Below, piece after piece: positions 1 through 8,618 of a stretch of 35,591 nt of DNA. The first letter of the stretch is position 1, and each line of letters starts with the position of its first letter. Below the pieces are notes generated by a model that was not told where the DNA came from, did no database searches, and worked only from the letters and a program-made list of their open reading frames with translations. Source of the stretch: Chitinispirillum sp. (GTDB lineage: Bacteria; Fibrobacterota; Chitinivibrionia; Chitinivibrionales; Chitinispirillaceae); NCBI GenBank assembly GCA_007115975.1, contig SKJJ01000231.1:1-35591 (forward strand), given 5' to 3'. The translations under genes and the position numbers were made by a program.

Positions 1-431
1 GTTCATTTCAGGGGATCACTCAGTTCCGTGCACCGTCAAGTACCGTTGCCCGCGAACAGGATGGTTATTCCATGGGAAGACTCCAGGAGATATCAATTGA
101 TGAAAAGGGCGAGATCAGTGGAATTTACAGCAATGGAGTAAATAAGTCGATAGCTCTTATTCATGTGGCAGAATTCAACAATCCAGCCGGTTTGATGCGC
201 GTCAGTGACAGTATGTTTGCTGTCTCCAACAACTCCGGTGAGGCGGTTTTGCTGAGGCCCGGCGTAAGCTCTTCGACCAAGATCAAACCCGGTGCACTTG
301 AGATGTCAAATGTTGAGTTGGCTACAGAGTTCACCGACATGATTACAACCCAGCGTGGTTATCAGGCAAATGCACGGGTAATCACCACCAGTGATTCTCT
401 GCTCCAGGAACTGGTGCAGTTGGTGAGGTAA
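1..431 (+). CDS. flgE: Flagellar hook protein FlgE, C-terminal part (5' truncated by window edge)
   Basis: The reading frame is open from base 3 with no start in the window, so this is the 3' end of a longer gene. FlgE is the structural protein of the flagellar hook, exported through the flagellar type III apparatus. The visible part has the FlgE hallmarks: the 'DGYSMGRLQEISIDEKG' stretch followed by 'GIYSNG', and the C-terminal D0 helix 'EFTDMITTQRGYQANARVI', shared by hook, rod and hook-associated proteins. FlgG/FlgF end similarly, but 'GRLQEISIDEKGEISGIYSNG'-type sequence and the position just before flbD and motA favour FlgE. It ends in TAA and is followed after 12 bases by a terminator, so it is the last gene of an upstream transcription unit. 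Confidence 0.9.
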   Translation, partial: SFQGITQFRAPSSTVAREQDGYSMGRLQEISIDEKGEISGIYSNGVNKSIALIHVAEFNNPAGLMRVSDSMFAVSNNSGEAVLLRPGVSSSTKIKPGALEMSNVELATEFTDMITTQRGYQANARVITTSDSLLQELVQLVR

Positions 432-443
432 TAATTAGATTAT

Positions 444-470
444 GGAGCGGCCTGAGGGCTGCTCCTTTTT
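444..470 (+). terminator. Rho-independent terminator after flgE
   Basis: A 9-bp stem (GGAGCGGCC with GGCTGCTCC, one G-U pair) has a TGAG loop and runs straight into five T residues. It lies 13 bases after the flgE stop and before a separate promoter, so it divides the flgE unit from the flbD-motAB unit. Confidence 0.8.
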
Positions 471-485
471 AGGGGTGAAATAGTG

Positions 486-515
486 TTGCATCCTGTGCGG
501 GAATAATGATATAAT
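486..515 (+). promoter_or_regulatory. Sigma-70-type promoter for the flbD-mot-fli operon
   Basis: A perfect TATAAT -10 box lies at 510-515. A partial -35 (TTGCAT, 486-491) lies 18 bp upstream. The pair sits between the flgE terminator and flbD, giving a leader of roughly 40 nt. The weak -35 means an activator could contribute. I saw no sigma-28 or sigma-54 motif here. Confidence 0.5.
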
Positions 516-560
516 CTTGAATATTAAAGAGTTACAGCAAAAACCAGTGAGGAGAGAGCG

Positions 561-788
561 GTGATAGCACTCAGGCGACTTAATAATCAGGAATTTATAC
601 TCAATGCTGATTTGATTGAAACGATCGAGTCTACACCTGATACGATGGTTACTCTGACGACCGGCAGGAAAATTATGGTCCAGAACGGCATTGAGGAGCT
701 GGTTCGTAAAACGGTCAAGTATCGTCAGCTTTGCAACCAGAGTATTCAGATTGTCAATGCTCAGAGCAGCAAAGGGCAATCTGAGTGA
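561..788 (+). CDS. flbD: FlbD family flagellar protein
   Basis: This 75-residue protein matches the small FlbD family (the FlbD/SwrD type, not the Caulobacter sigma-54 regulator). The 'RLNNQEFILNADLIETIES' opening followed by 'TPDTMVTLTTGRKIMV' is the family signature. In Bacillus the SwrD homologue raises flagellar motor torque, and its gene commonly lies directly before motA or fliL. The start is GTG, preceded by a good GGAGAG ribosome site at 551-556. The gene is first in the new transcription unit, with motA following after 42 bases. The lysine/glutamine-rich tail (about residues 52-75) is less conserved. Confidence 0.85.
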   Translation: MIALRRLNNQEFILNADLIETIESTPDTMVTLTTGRKIMVQNGIEELVRKTVKYRQLCNQSIQIVNAQSSKGQSE

Positions 789-830
789 AAACAGGGGTTG
801 AAACTTTGACAGGAAAAGGAGTCGGGTAGT

Positions 831-1601
831 ATGGACCTGGCCACGATTATCGGATTTGCGGGTGCGGTAATATTGATAGTTTTTGGGATTCAGCTTCCCA
901 ATCTGGCGGCTTTCATCGATCCTCCATCGATGCTGATTACTGTTGGAGGTGCTGTGTCGGCTACAGTTGCAGCTTTTCCGGCAAAAAAAGTACTCAACTC
1001 AATCGGTGTGGTGAAAAATGCCTTCTTTGTTAATAATTCCACACCCATTGATATCATAAAGCAATTAGTAGAGTTTGCTGAGCAGGCCCGAAGAGAGGGG
1101 ATTCTTGCACTGGAAGCCAGAGCTTTGGAGATTACGGATGAGTTTTTGAAAAAGGGTATACAGCTTGCAGTTGACGGCACCGAACCTGAGCTTATAAAAG
1201 ACATACTCAGTACTGAGATAGCGTTTACTGAAGCGCGTCATGATGAAGGGGTGAAACTGTTTGATTTTCTTGCCACAATGGGGCCCTCGTTTGGGATGAT
1301 TGGTACACTGATCGGGTTGGTGTTGATGCTTGGGAGCATGTCTGATGTTGAGTCGATCGGTCCCAATATGGCTGTTGCCCTTATCACTACGCTGTATGGA
1401 TCGATGCTGGCAAATGTAGTCTGTTTGCCTATTGTGGAGAAGTTAAAGGGGTATTCAAGAAAAGAAATATTGATAAAAGAGTTGATGCTTGAGGGGATAA
1501 TGTCGCTGCAGTCGGGTGATAATCCCCGTATTGTAGAGCAGAAACTGACTGCGTTTCTGGAGCCTGGTTTACGGGCCTCAGCAATGAAGGAAAAGGGTTA
1601 A
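831..1601 (+). CDS. motA: Flagellar motor stator protein MotA
   Basis: This 256-residue inner-membrane protein has the normal MotA/PomA length. Membrane segments lie near residues 5-25 and 32-50, and a second pair lies after the cytoplasmic loop, around 'FLATMGPSFGMIGTLIGLVLML' and 'MAVALITTLYGSMLANVV'. These conserved segments line the ion channel with MotB. The cytoplasmic loop holds charged residues that contact FliG in known stators. An AGGAG site lies upstream of the ATG. The stop overlaps the motB start by one base (TAATG), showing translational coupling. The sequence alone does not settle whether it uses H+ or Na+. Confidence 0.95.
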   Translation: MDLATIIGFAGAVILIVFGIQLPNLAAFIDPPSMLITVGGAVSATVAAFPAKKVLNSIGVVKNAFFVNNSTPIDIIKQLVEFAEQARREGILALEARALEITDEFLKKGIQLAVDGTEPELIKDILSTEIAFTEARHDEGVKLFDFLATMGPSFGMIGTLIGLVLMLGSMSDVESIGPNMAVALITTLYGSMLANVVCLPIVEKLKGYSRKEILIKELMLEGIMSLQSGDNPRIVEQKLTAFLEPGLRASAMKEKG

Positions 1602-2323
1602 TGGCTCGGGATAAGAAAAAAGAGGATCCGCCAAAAGGTGCTCCTGCGTTCATGACCACCTGGGGTGATATGTGTACATTGTTGCTCTGTTTCTTTGTGA
1701 TGTTGCTGGCAATGTCGACAATCGATCCTGCAAAGTTTCATGTGGCTGCATCCTCTTTTCAGAATGCTTTTAGTGGCGTTCTTGAATCATTTCCCTCTAT
1801 TCTGATTACACGGGATATTTTAGTTCCTCGTCTGGGCGGAGATGAACAGAACAAGCGTATGGCCATAGATGCCGCGCGGCGGATAAGGCGCACGGTTAAG
1901 CAGGACGGTTTGGATGAAGCGATAAAGGTAGAGGTGACAGAGACCGGTATCGCCATAAAGATCGCTGACCCCATAGGGTTTAACCTGGGTCAGGCGGATA
2001 TACAACCGGAGCTGATCAGCACATTGCATGAAATCGCAAACACAATTAGCAAAGCAGAGGGTTCTCAGATACGGGTAGAGGGACATACCGATGATTTGCC
2101 TATTAGAACTGCCCGGTTTCCCTCAAACTGGGAGTTATCCTCAGCACGGGCGCTCAATGTGGTGCGGTTTTTGGCTGAACGGGGCGGAATAGATCCCTCC
2201 ACACTCAGCGCAGTGGGATATGCAGAATATCGTCCTCTTGTTCCAAATACTTCTGCGCAGAACAGAAGAAAGAACAGAAGAATAGAGATATATGTAGATT
2301 ACATTCAGCGTAAAGAGAGCTGA
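1601..2323 (+). CDS. motB: Flagellar motor stator protein MotB
   Basis: This 240-residue protein has one N-terminal membrane segment ('TWGDMCTLLLCFFVMLLAMS', about residues 20-39) containing Asp23 at the position of the essential ion-binding aspartate. The C-terminal OmpA/MotB peptidoglycan-binding domain spans roughly residues 115-235, with 'VEGHTDDLPI', 'NWELSSARALNVVRFL' and 'NRRKNRRIEI'. It anchors the MotA-MotB stator to the cell wall. The gene is translationally coupled to motA. It is a little short for the family, mainly in the linker, but every core element is present. Confidence 0.95.
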   Translation: MARDKKKEDPPKGAPAFMTTWGDMCTLLLCFFVMLLAMSTIDPAKFHVAASSFQNAFSGVLESFPSILITRDILVPRLGGDEQNKRMAIDAARRIRRTVKQDGLDEAIKVEVTETGIAIKIADPIGFNLGQADIQPELISTLHEIANTISKAEGSQIRVEGHTDDLPIRTARFPSNWELSSARALNVVRFLAERGGIDPSTLSAVGYAEYRPLVPNTSAQNRRKNRRIEIYVDYIQRKES

Positions 2324-2358
2324 TTTTTTTGAGATAATTATCTTTTTGGAGTATGGAT

Positions 2359-2901
2359 ATGAATGAAAAAAATGAAGAAAATGCAGTGAAAAAGGACAGG
2401 GATGAAAAAAAAGCTTCGGGCAACAAACCACTTTTTTTCGGAATACTTGCAGGAGTACTGTTGTTAAATACGGTGATGGCTTTTTTGCTGTTTCAGTTTA
2501 CTCGTCCCCAGGATTCTGAGCTTAAAGCCGCACGGGCTCATGAAGATTCGCTGCGGGTAGCCATGGAGAAGGCTACAGAGGTTGGTGCAATCTCAGAGGT
2601 ACCCATCGAAGGCGTTGTGAACATTGCCGGCACTCATGGTGAGCGCTTCCTTAAAGCATCTATTATTTTTGAGTTCGACGGCAATCGTTATCCAAGCCTT
2701 GGGGCTGAGCTTGAAAGGCGTTCGCCGCGTTTAAGAGACCTGTTTCTGGGGCACATGTCAACTTTGACACTGTTTGAGGTGACTGATCCTGAGGCACGTA
2801 ACAAAATCCGTAAAGATCTTTTAAGGCTTGTAAATAATTCATTGCCGCCGAAGGTCGGAGAGGTTCGTGATGTATTGTTTGTGGATTATATTATACAGTG
2901 A
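2359..2901 (+). CDS. fliL: Flagellar basal body-associated protein FliL
   Basis: This single-pass membrane protein of about 180 residues has a short charged cytoplasmic N-terminus. A membrane helix ('FFGILAGVLLLNTVMAFLLF') follows near residues 27-46. The extracytoplasmic domain carries FliL-type features such as 'LRDLFLGHMSTLTLFEVTDPE' and the ending 'VRDVLFVDYIIQ'. FliL surrounds and supports the MotAB stators. I chose the ATG at 2359 because GGAG at 2348-2351 is 7 bases upstream; an ATG two codons earlier (2353) is also possible but sits almost on the ribosome site. The gene lies between motB and fliM as in many operons. Confidence 0.88.
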   Translation: MNEKNEENAVKKDRDEKKASGNKPLFFGILAGVLLLNTVMAFLLFQFTRPQDSELKAARAHEDSLRVAMEKATEVGAISEVPIEGVVNIAGTHGERFLKASIIFEFDGNRYPSLGAELERRSPRLRDLFLGHMSTLTLFEVTDPEARNKIRKDLLRLVNNSLPPKVGEVRDVLFVDYIIQ

Positions 2902-2916
2902 TTCGGGGGTAAAACG

Positions 2917-3936
2917 GTGAGTGACATACTCTCACAGGAAGAGGTTGATGCTCTTCTCAATGCTGTTTCATCCGGTGGTGACAGTGATAACTCTGCACCT
3001 CTTGATATGGACAGTGGTTATGATTCCTCTGATTCTGACAAGGCGTTGTCGCTTTATGATTTCAGAAGGCCAGACCGGGTATCAAAGGACCAGATGCGTA
3101 CGCTTCAGAATCTTCACGAGGGGTACGCGCGACAGTTTTCAACATCCTTGACCAATTTTTTAAGAACATTTGTTGAGATAGAGTTGGTCAGTGTCGATCA
3201 GCTTACCTATTCAGAATTCGTAATGTCCATCTCTAATCCAAGCTGTATTTACGTCTTTGATATGGAGCCTCTTGAAGGCAGTGCAATTATGGAGATCAAC
3301 CCTTCGCTGGTCTTTTTTATCATCGACCGTCTGTTTGGAGGGCAGGGCCGGCCTTCAGAGCAAAACAGGGAGATGACTCTTATTGAGCAGAATGTCATAC
3401 ATCGCATTGTGGAGAGGGGATTAAGCGATCTCAAAGATGTATGGGGGCATATAGGTTCATTTAACCCCAAGGTTGATGCCTATGAGACCAATCCCCAGTT
3501 TGTTCAGATTGCACCACCGGGGGAGACGGTTATCCTGATCTCTCTGGAGGTCAGGATGCAGAATGCATCGGGACTGATGAGTATCTGCTTTCCGTATATG
3601 CTCCTTGAGAGTGTGTTGAATAATCTTTCCGGTGAGAACTGGATGTCCTCCCAGAGCTCTTCAACAAAAGAGACAAGGGAGATGCTCGAGCAGGAGATTA
3701 ATGATATCAATCTGACTCTTCAAACCGTTATCGGTAAAACCAACCTGAAGATAAGAGATCTGCTTCAACTGCAAAAGGGCGATGTCCTCTGTTTAAACAA
3801 ACCTTACGACAGTGATCTTATGGTGCAGATAGAGGGCAAAACAAAAATGGCAGCTCGTCCGGGAGTAGTGGGGAGAAAAAAGGCTGCAAAAATCACCAGA
3901 ATACTTCAAGAGGAGGTACCGGGCTGCGATGAGTGA
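2917..3936 (+). CDS. fliM: Flagellar motor switch protein FliM
   Basis: This 339-residue C-ring protein is of normal FliM length. The N-terminal 'LSQEEVDALL' peptide is the conserved CheY-P docking motif. The middle CheC-like domain includes 'YDFRRPDRVSKDQMRTLQNL' and 'IDRLFGGQGRP'. The C-terminal SpoA/FliN-like domain runs from about residue 255 ('INDINLTLQTVIGKTNLKIR'). The start is GTG after a GGGGG-type site. The last 8 bases overlap fliY, so the two switch proteins are translationally coupled. It transmits CheY-P binding to FliG to change rotation direction. Confidence 0.95.
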   Translation: MSDILSQEEVDALLNAVSSGGDSDNSAPLDMDSGYDSSDSDKALSLYDFRRPDRVSKDQMRTLQNLHEGYARQFSTSLTNFLRTFVEIELVSVDQLTYSEFVMSISNPSCIYVFDMEPLEGSAIMEINPSLVFFIIDRLFGGQGRPSEQNREMTLIEQNVIHRIVERGLSDLKDVWGHIGSFNPKVDAYETNPQFVQIAPPGETVILISLEVRMQNASGLMSICFPYMLLESVLNNLSGENWMSSQSSSTKETREMLEQEINDINLTLQTVIGKTNLKIRDLLQLQKGDVLCLNKPYDSDLMVQIEGKTKMAARPGVVGRKKAAKITRILQEEVPGCDE

Positions 3937-4948
3937 CTATCTATCACAGGATCAAATTGACAGTTTATTATCCGGTGCACTGGATGATGGAGACGGCGGG
4001 GGAGCGGGCAGCTCAAATAGTGATATGCGCTATCCTGCGCTGAGTGCGATGTTTGATCTTTTCTGTGTTCATGGTGAGAGTGTTGTCTCAACGGTGCTCA
4101 ATAAAGAGCTCAAGCTTACTGCGGAGTTGTGTGAGAAGGCCGACTTCTCTGTTATCCAGGAGAAACTTGAGGCGGTAGTGCTGTCGCTGTCAATGGAGTT
4201 CAACACCGGACTTACCGGGCAGATGTATTTGATTATTCAGAAAAAAGATGTCGCTGTGCTCTCTGATCTTATGATGATGGGTGATGGGAGTGCCGATTAC
4301 AATGATGACCATAAGGATGCTATCGGTGAGTTGTTCAATCAGGTTATGGGAGCATTCTCCACCGCTTATGGCCTGGAATTGGGTCAGCAGATCTCCACTG
4401 GCAGTATTGAAGTAACTGAGTTTGACTTAAACGACCCACCTTTTCCGCCCGACTCTCTTGACATGGCAATAGCTAAACTTACGGTTGAAGATCAGCTTGA
4501 ATCCCATGTGGCGCTCTTGATTCCTGAGGAACTTGCCACTCAGATAACTGAAAAATATACCGCCGTTTCCGGTGATTCTGTCGGGCTTAATGAGGCGGAG
4601 TTAGATGAGCTCTCGCAGGTCTCTTCTGATTTCAGTGATGCAGATTTTGGGAGTTCATCGGGAGTGAATAGCACCCTTGGGGGATCAAGGGAAAACATAG
4701 ACCTGCTAATGGATATCAATCTTGATGTGAGTATAGAGTTGGGCAGATCGACGCTCTCTATTAAGAGAATCCTTGAGCTGTCTCCCGGATCGATAGTGGA
4801 ACTTGAAAGAATGGCCGGGGAACCGGTTGATTTACTTGTGAATGACAAGGTCGTTGCAAAGGGGGAAGTGGTGGTGGTGGATGAAAGTTTCGGGATACGA
4901 ATCGTTTCACTCGTTTCTCCTGAAGAACGTATAAAAAGTTTACGATAA
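3929..4948 (+). CDS. fliY: Flagellar motor switch protein FliY (CheC-like phosphatase domain plus FliN domain)
   Basis: This 339-residue switch protein is much longer than classical FliN (about 100-140). It begins 'MSDYLSQDQIDSLLSG', resembling the FliM CheY-P binding peptide. A CheC/FliY-type domain follows, with D130-x3-E134-x2-N137 ('DAIGELFNQVMG'), the phosphatase active-site pattern. The proline usually found about 23 residues later is not evident. An acidic/serine linker (about 200-250) leads to a C-terminal FliN/SpoA domain (about 255-339, 'LDVSIELGRSTLSIKRILEL'). By family knowledge it is a C-ring component that may also dephosphorylate CheY-P. I see only one convincing CheC motif, whereas Bacillus FliY has two. 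No separate fliN is present. Confidence 0.88.
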   Translation: MSDYLSQDQIDSLLSGALDDGDGGGAGSSNSDMRYPALSAMFDLFCVHGESVVSTVLNKELKLTAELCEKADFSVIQEKLEAVVLSLSMEFNTGLTGQMYLIIQKKDVAVLSDLMMMGDGSADYNDDHKDAIGELFNQVMGAFSTAYGLELGQQISTGSIEVTEFDLNDPPFPPDSLDMAIAKLTVEDQLESHVALLIPEELATQITEKYTAVSGDSVGLNEAELDELSQVSSDFSDADFGSSSGVNSTLGGSRENIDLLMDINLDVSIELGRSTLSIKRILELSPGSIVELERMAGEPVDLLVNDKVVAKGEVVVVDESFGIRIVSLVSPEERIKSLR

Positions 4949-4990
4949 ATCAGAGTGTAATAAAAAATTCAGGAAAGGGTTTTGGGGGAA

Positions 4991-5569
4991 ATGATGGGAA
5001 TTTGCAAACGTCTCTGCCGTCTGTTTGTACCGCTCTCTTTTTGTATGATGTTTCTCTGTCTGTCCTCTGTCTATTCAGACGATTTTGATGAGGAACGGTT
5101 CATCGGTTCAATAAACAGGGAGCTTCAGTCCCGTGAACAGTTTGGTTCTGGTGCTGCCGGTACCGATCAGCAGGAACTGTCTCAAGGTGTTCAGTTTGGT
5201 AACGATACCCCCTATGCACTGGTTATTTTGCGTATAATTGGGTATCTTGCCATAATAATCGCTCTTATTTTTGGGGTCGCCTGGTTTATCAAAAAAACCG
5301 GCCTGGCAGGTGCTTCGAAAATCGGCGGGGGCGCGAGCATGGATATTCTTGAAGTTGTCGGGTTTGGTCAGAACAGAAATGCCATGTTGATACGGGTTAT
5401 GGATTGTGTATACCTGCTTGGGCAGACGCCGGGTTCAATCGTCTTACTTGATAAAATAGAGGGACAGAACGCCATCGATATAATTGCAAGCAGCAAGGAA
5501 GGTACTTCGATTGTTCAGTTCAAGGATGCATTTAACAGCTTTATGGGAAAGATTAAAAAATCGCCATGA
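4991..5569 (+). CDS. fliO: Flagellar biosynthesis protein FliO
   Basis: This protein of about 190 residues has an N-terminal signal-like hydrophobic stretch ending around 'SSVYSDD'. A second membrane segment follows ('YALVILRIIGYLAIIIALIF'), then a FliO-type cytoplasmic region ('MDILEVVGFGQNRNAMLIRV' and 'VYLLGQTPGSIVLLDKI'). FliO assists assembly of the FliP export gate. Three starts are possible: TTG 4982 behind AGGAAAGGG, ATG 4991 and ATG 4994 behind GGGGGA. All give the same mature protein, so the choice is minor. It overlaps fliP by four bases (ATGA). Confidence 0.8.
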   Translation: MMGICKRLCRLFVPLSFCMMFLCLSSVYSDDFDEERFIGSINRELQSREQFGSGAAGTDQQELSQGVQFGNDTPYALVILRIIGYLAIIIALIFGVAWFIKKTGLAGASKIGGGASMDILEVVGFGQNRNAMLIRVMDCVYLLGQTPGSIVLLDKIEGQNAIDIIASSKEGTSIVQFKDAFNSFMGKIKKSP

Positions 5570-6405
5570 CTTCTCAACCACTCTCTACTACTCCTCTATC
5601 TCTATCGGCAGAGATTTGGATGACCTTTAAAAGAAAATTGACACAAAAACGTTTTCTTAACCGATTGAGAATTCTTCTTCTGCTCTCATTTATTGTACTG
5701 GGACCGGTGGTTGGTGCCCTGCAGGCCCAGTCCATTCCAACGCTGAGTTTATCGGTTGCGGATACCAGTAACCCAGGGGAAGTGGCAGTGGCCCTTCAGG
5801 TGCTGTTCCTTATTACAATTCTCGCCCTTGCTCCATCCATTCTTATAATGGTAACCTCGTTTGTGAGGATAGTGATCGTGCTGTCGTTTATTCGCCGTGC
5901 ACTCGGCACCCAGACCATGCCTCCTGATCAGGTGATGGTGGGGCTGGCTCTGTTTCTTACCTTTTTTATCATGGCGCCGGTTATTACAGAGATGAATGAT
6001 ACGGCGATTCAGCCCTATCTGGCAGAGGAGATAGAGTGGGCAGAGGCTCTTGAGAGCGCAAGCAGACCGATACGCAACTTTATGCTCAGACAAGTCAGCG
6101 AAAAGGATATCGCACTTTTTGTGCGTATCTCGGGAACTCCTGCACCCAGAAATATTGATGATTTGCCTTTACAGGTAATTGTTCCGGCATTTATCACCAG
6201 TGAATTGAAAACAGGCTTTGTTATCGGCTTTATTCTCTTTATTCCCTTTTTGGTGATTGATATGATTGTAGCCAGTGTGTTGTTGTCGATGGGAATGATG
6301 ATGCTGCCACCGGTAATGATATCGATGCCTTTCAAGATAATACTGTTCGTTCTTGTTGATGGTTGGCATTTGCTGGTGCGTCAATTGGTCGTTTCGTTTA
6401 ACTAA
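5566..6405 (+). CDS. fliP: Flagellar type III export gate protein FliP
   Basis: This 279-residue membrane protein of the export gate (FliP5-FliQ4-FliR1 complex) has the family signatures 'MVTSFVRIVIVLSFIRRALG', 'PPDQVMVGLALFLTFFIMAP' and 'VPAFITSELKTGFVIGFILF'. The C-terminal part is 'LPPVMISMPFKIILFVLVDG'. FliP is normally made with a cleavable signal peptide; here the hydrophobic leader lies at about residues 33-55, after an unusually long polar N-terminus. An internal ATG at codon 19 (about base 5620) could be the true start, but the 4-base overlap with fliO supports 5566. Confidence 0.95.
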   Translation: MTSQPLSTTPLSLSAEIWMTFKRKLTQKRFLNRLRILLLLSFIVLGPVVGALQAQSIPTLSLSVADTSNPGEVAVALQVLFLITILALAPSILIMVTSFVRIVIVLSFIRRALGTQTMPPDQVMVGLALFLTFFIMAPVITEMNDTAIQPYLAEEIEWAEALESASRPIRNFMLRQVSEKDIALFVRISGTPAPRNIDDLPLQVIVPAFITSELKTGFVIGFILFIPFLVIDMIVASVLLSMGMMMLPPVMISMPFKIILFVLVDGWHLLVRQLVVSFN

Positions 6406-6423
6406 TAAGAGGAGCTGCACAGC

Positions 6424-6693
6424 GTGGACCCTTCAGCAGTTGTTGACATAGGACGTCAGGCATTGTACATTACTCTGCTTATTTCCGGTCCGATGCTTTT
6501 GGTCGGGCTCTTTATCGGTCTGTTTGTTGGTGTCTTTCAGGCGGTGACTCAGATTCACGAAATGACCCTGACCTTTATCCCCAAGATTCTGGGGATCGTT
6601 GCGGTATTGATTATGCTTATGCCCTGGATGGTGCTCAAGATGATCGAATACACCTATGGGCTTTTTGACCTTATCGGCAGGGTAGGGCATTAG
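6424..6693 (+). CDS. fliQ: Flagellar type III export gate protein FliQ
   Basis: This 89-residue protein has two membrane helices and the FliQ pattern 'VDIGRQALYITLLISGPMLL', then 'GVFQAVTQIHEMTLTFIPKI'. Length and placement between fliP and fliR are typical. The start is GTG, with GAGGAG about 7 bases upstream. FliQ packs around the FliP/FliR core of the export gate. Confidence 0.95.
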   Translation: MDPSAVVDIGRQALYITLLISGPMLLVGLFIGLFVGVFQAVTQIHEMTLTFIPKILGIVAVLIMLMPWMVLKMIEYTYGLFDLIGRVGH

Positions 6694-6694
6694 A

Positions 6695-7486
6695 ATGACT
6701 GATTTGATGTTCTCAATAGAGCATGTGCAGTATGTGTTGCTTATGTTTGTTCGCATCAGTACAATGATTGCGCTGCTGCCGATTTTCGGTGCCCCCTATA
6801 TACCGCTGTTGGTCAAAGCTGCACTGTCGCTTATTCTCTCCTTTGTACTCTTTGCAACCGTTCTTGCTTCAGGCTTGCCAGCAATGCCTGCCCACTTTTC
6901 TATGGGGATGTTTATCCTTCTGGTGTTCAAGGAGGCAATGGTGGGTCTTGCTATCGGCTTTGTGGCCTCATTTCTTTTTACTGCCGTGCAGTTTGCAGGA
7001 CGTCTTATCGACACAGAGATGGGGTTTGGATTTGTGGAGCTTGCCGACCCTTTTACAAACGAGCAAGTAACCGCCCTCGGACAGTTCCAGATCATACTCT
7101 TTACAATACTTTTCCTTCTGTTTAACGGTCACTATTTCCTGCTCCTTGCAATGAGCAAGAGTTTTGAGCTGATCCCGCTTATGGGAGCTCAGTTTCCTGC
7201 TGGTGCTCTTTCTGAACATATCACACTGATGATAAGTGATATTTTTGTAGTGGGACTGCGGCTTTCGGCCCCGATTTTTGTCACGCTTCTTCTCACAGAG
7301 ATCAGTATGGGGATTATTGCCAGAACCGTTCCTCAGATAAATATATTCTTTGTCGGTTTACCCATGAAAGTACTGCTGGGTTTGAGTACGCTGTTTATAG
7401 CGTTGCCAATGCTTGCATCAATGTTCAGAAGGATGGTCAACGGCCTTGTGGAGGATATCTGGACCTTATTATACTTGATGGCCTGA
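6695..7486 (+). CDS. fliR: Flagellar type III export gate protein FliR
   Basis: This 263-residue, strongly hydrophobic protein is the normal FliR size. It has several membrane segments and the conserved 'VQFAGRLIDTEMGFGFVELADP' type region (about residues 97-118). Downstream are 'EISMGIIARTVPQINIFFVG' and 'LPMKVLLGL'. It begins one base after the fliQ stop, consistent with coupled translation, and forms the asymmetric centre of the export gate. Confidence 0.95.
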   Translation: MTDLMFSIEHVQYVLLMFVRISTMIALLPIFGAPYIPLLVKAALSLILSFVLFATVLASGLPAMPAHFSMGMFILLVFKEAMVGLAIGFVASFLFTAVQFAGRLIDTEMGFGFVELADPFTNEQVTALGQFQIILFTILFLLFNGHYFLLLAMSKSFELIPLMGAQFPAGALSEHITLMISDIFVVGLRLSAPIFVTLLLTEISMGIIARTVPQINIFFVGLPMKVLLGLSTLFIALPMLASMFRRMVNGLVEDIWTLLYLMA

Positions 7487-7547
7487 ACTGATAGATTCGG
7501 GGCGTCGTGGAGCTTTGGCGTAATTTTAAGGTAAGGATTGGTTGTCA

Positions 7548-8618
7548 ATGGCAGAAGAACCCTCAGAAGAAAAGTCCGAATCGCCATCGGAGAAGCGGCG
7601 GCAGGACTCACGGGAGAAGGGGACAGTAGCAAAAAGTACAGAGGTCAATTCTGTACTGGTGCTTGTCACTGCTCTTTTTATGATGCGGCTTGTGGGACCC
7701 TGGCTGATAAACAGAATCAGCCGCAGTATACGGGAATACCTGCATTTGGCTTCCACTACAGAGATGAGCTTTGAATATGCCATTGAGTTAACAAGGGAAA
7801 TGGTTGTCATGGGTGTGATGTTTATAATGCCCATTGCAGGAAGCATTCTGGTGATTGGTGTCACCGCAAATATTATTCAGATCGGTTTCCTTTTCACGCT
7901 TAAACCGCTGGAGCCTAAGTTAGAAAAACTTGATCCCATTGCCGGTGCAAAAAAGCTTCTGGCCCTGCGTTCACTGGTGGAGATGGTGAAAAATATCCTG
8001 AAACTTACCATTATCATTGCAGTTGCTTATTTCACCGTCAGGGGTGAATATGACGCGATGCTCATGCTGGCAGATACCTCTGTTCTTGTTATCTGGCATT
8101 TTATTCTTCAGAGTGCCTTCAAGATTATTCTCAGGGTGGCACTGGCACTTATAATTATTGCAATACTTGACTATGCATATCAGCGCTATGAACATGAGAA
8201 AAAATTGAAAATGACAAAGCAGGAGGTAAAAGAGGAACGAAAGCAGATGGAGGGTGATCCGCAGATCAAAGCCAGGATTCGTTCTATCCAAAGAGAGATG
8301 GCAAGAAGGCGAATGATGGAGGAGGTGCCAAAAGCGACTGTTGTGGTTACCAACCCGACCTATATCGCAATTGCTTTACGCTATGATCCCCAGGAGAATG
8401 AGGCTCCGGTGGTCGTTGCAAAGGGAAAGAGAGTCGCGGCCGAAAGGATCAAAAAACTCGCCACAGACCACGATATCCCCATTGTGGAGGACAAGCCGCT
8501 TGCAAGGGCAATGTACGATAAAGTTGATGTGGGTTTTGCCATTCCGCTGGAGTTTTTTACTGCGGTGGCTGAGATTATGGCGTATGTGTTCAAGTTGAAG
8601 AACAGGGAGGCAGCGTAG
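7548..8618 (+). CDS. flhB: Flagellar export switch protein FlhB
   Basis: This protein of about 356 residues has a charged N-terminus ('PSEEKSESPSEKRRQDSREK'), four membrane segments and a cytoplasmic domain. That domain carries the autocleavage motif Asn269-Pro-Thr-Tyr ('VVVTNPTYIAIAL'); NPTH is commonest and NPTY is an accepted variant. Cleavage between Asn and Pro lets FlhB switch export from rod/hook to filament substrates. I chose the ATG at 7548 (AAGGA about 10 bases upstream) over an in-frame TTG at 7542. The basic linker 'KKLKMTKQEVKEERKQMEGD' precedes the cleavage domain, as expected. Confidence 0.95.
   Translation: MAEEPSEEKSESPSEKRRQDSREKGTVAKSTEVNSVLVLVTALFMMRLVGPWLINRISRSIREYLHLASTTEMSFEYAIELTREMVVMGVMFIMPIAGSILVIGVTANIIQIGFLFTLKPLEPKLEKLDPIAGAKKLLALRSLVEMVKNILKLTIIIAVAYFTVRGEYDAMLMLADTSVLVIWHFILQSAFKIILRVALALIIIAILDYAYQRYEHEKKLKMTKQEVKEERKQMEGDPQIKARIRSIQREMARRRMMEEVPKATVVVTNPTYIAIALRYDPQENEAPVVVAKGKRVAAERIKKLATDHDIPIVEDKPLARAMYDKVDVGFAIPLEFFTAVAEIMAYVFKLKNREAA

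Noticed and set aside
8352-8363. FlhB NPTY instead of NPTH as a defect
   Set aside because: NPTY keeps the Asn-Pro bond needed for autocleavage and is a tolerated variant; not treated as unusual.
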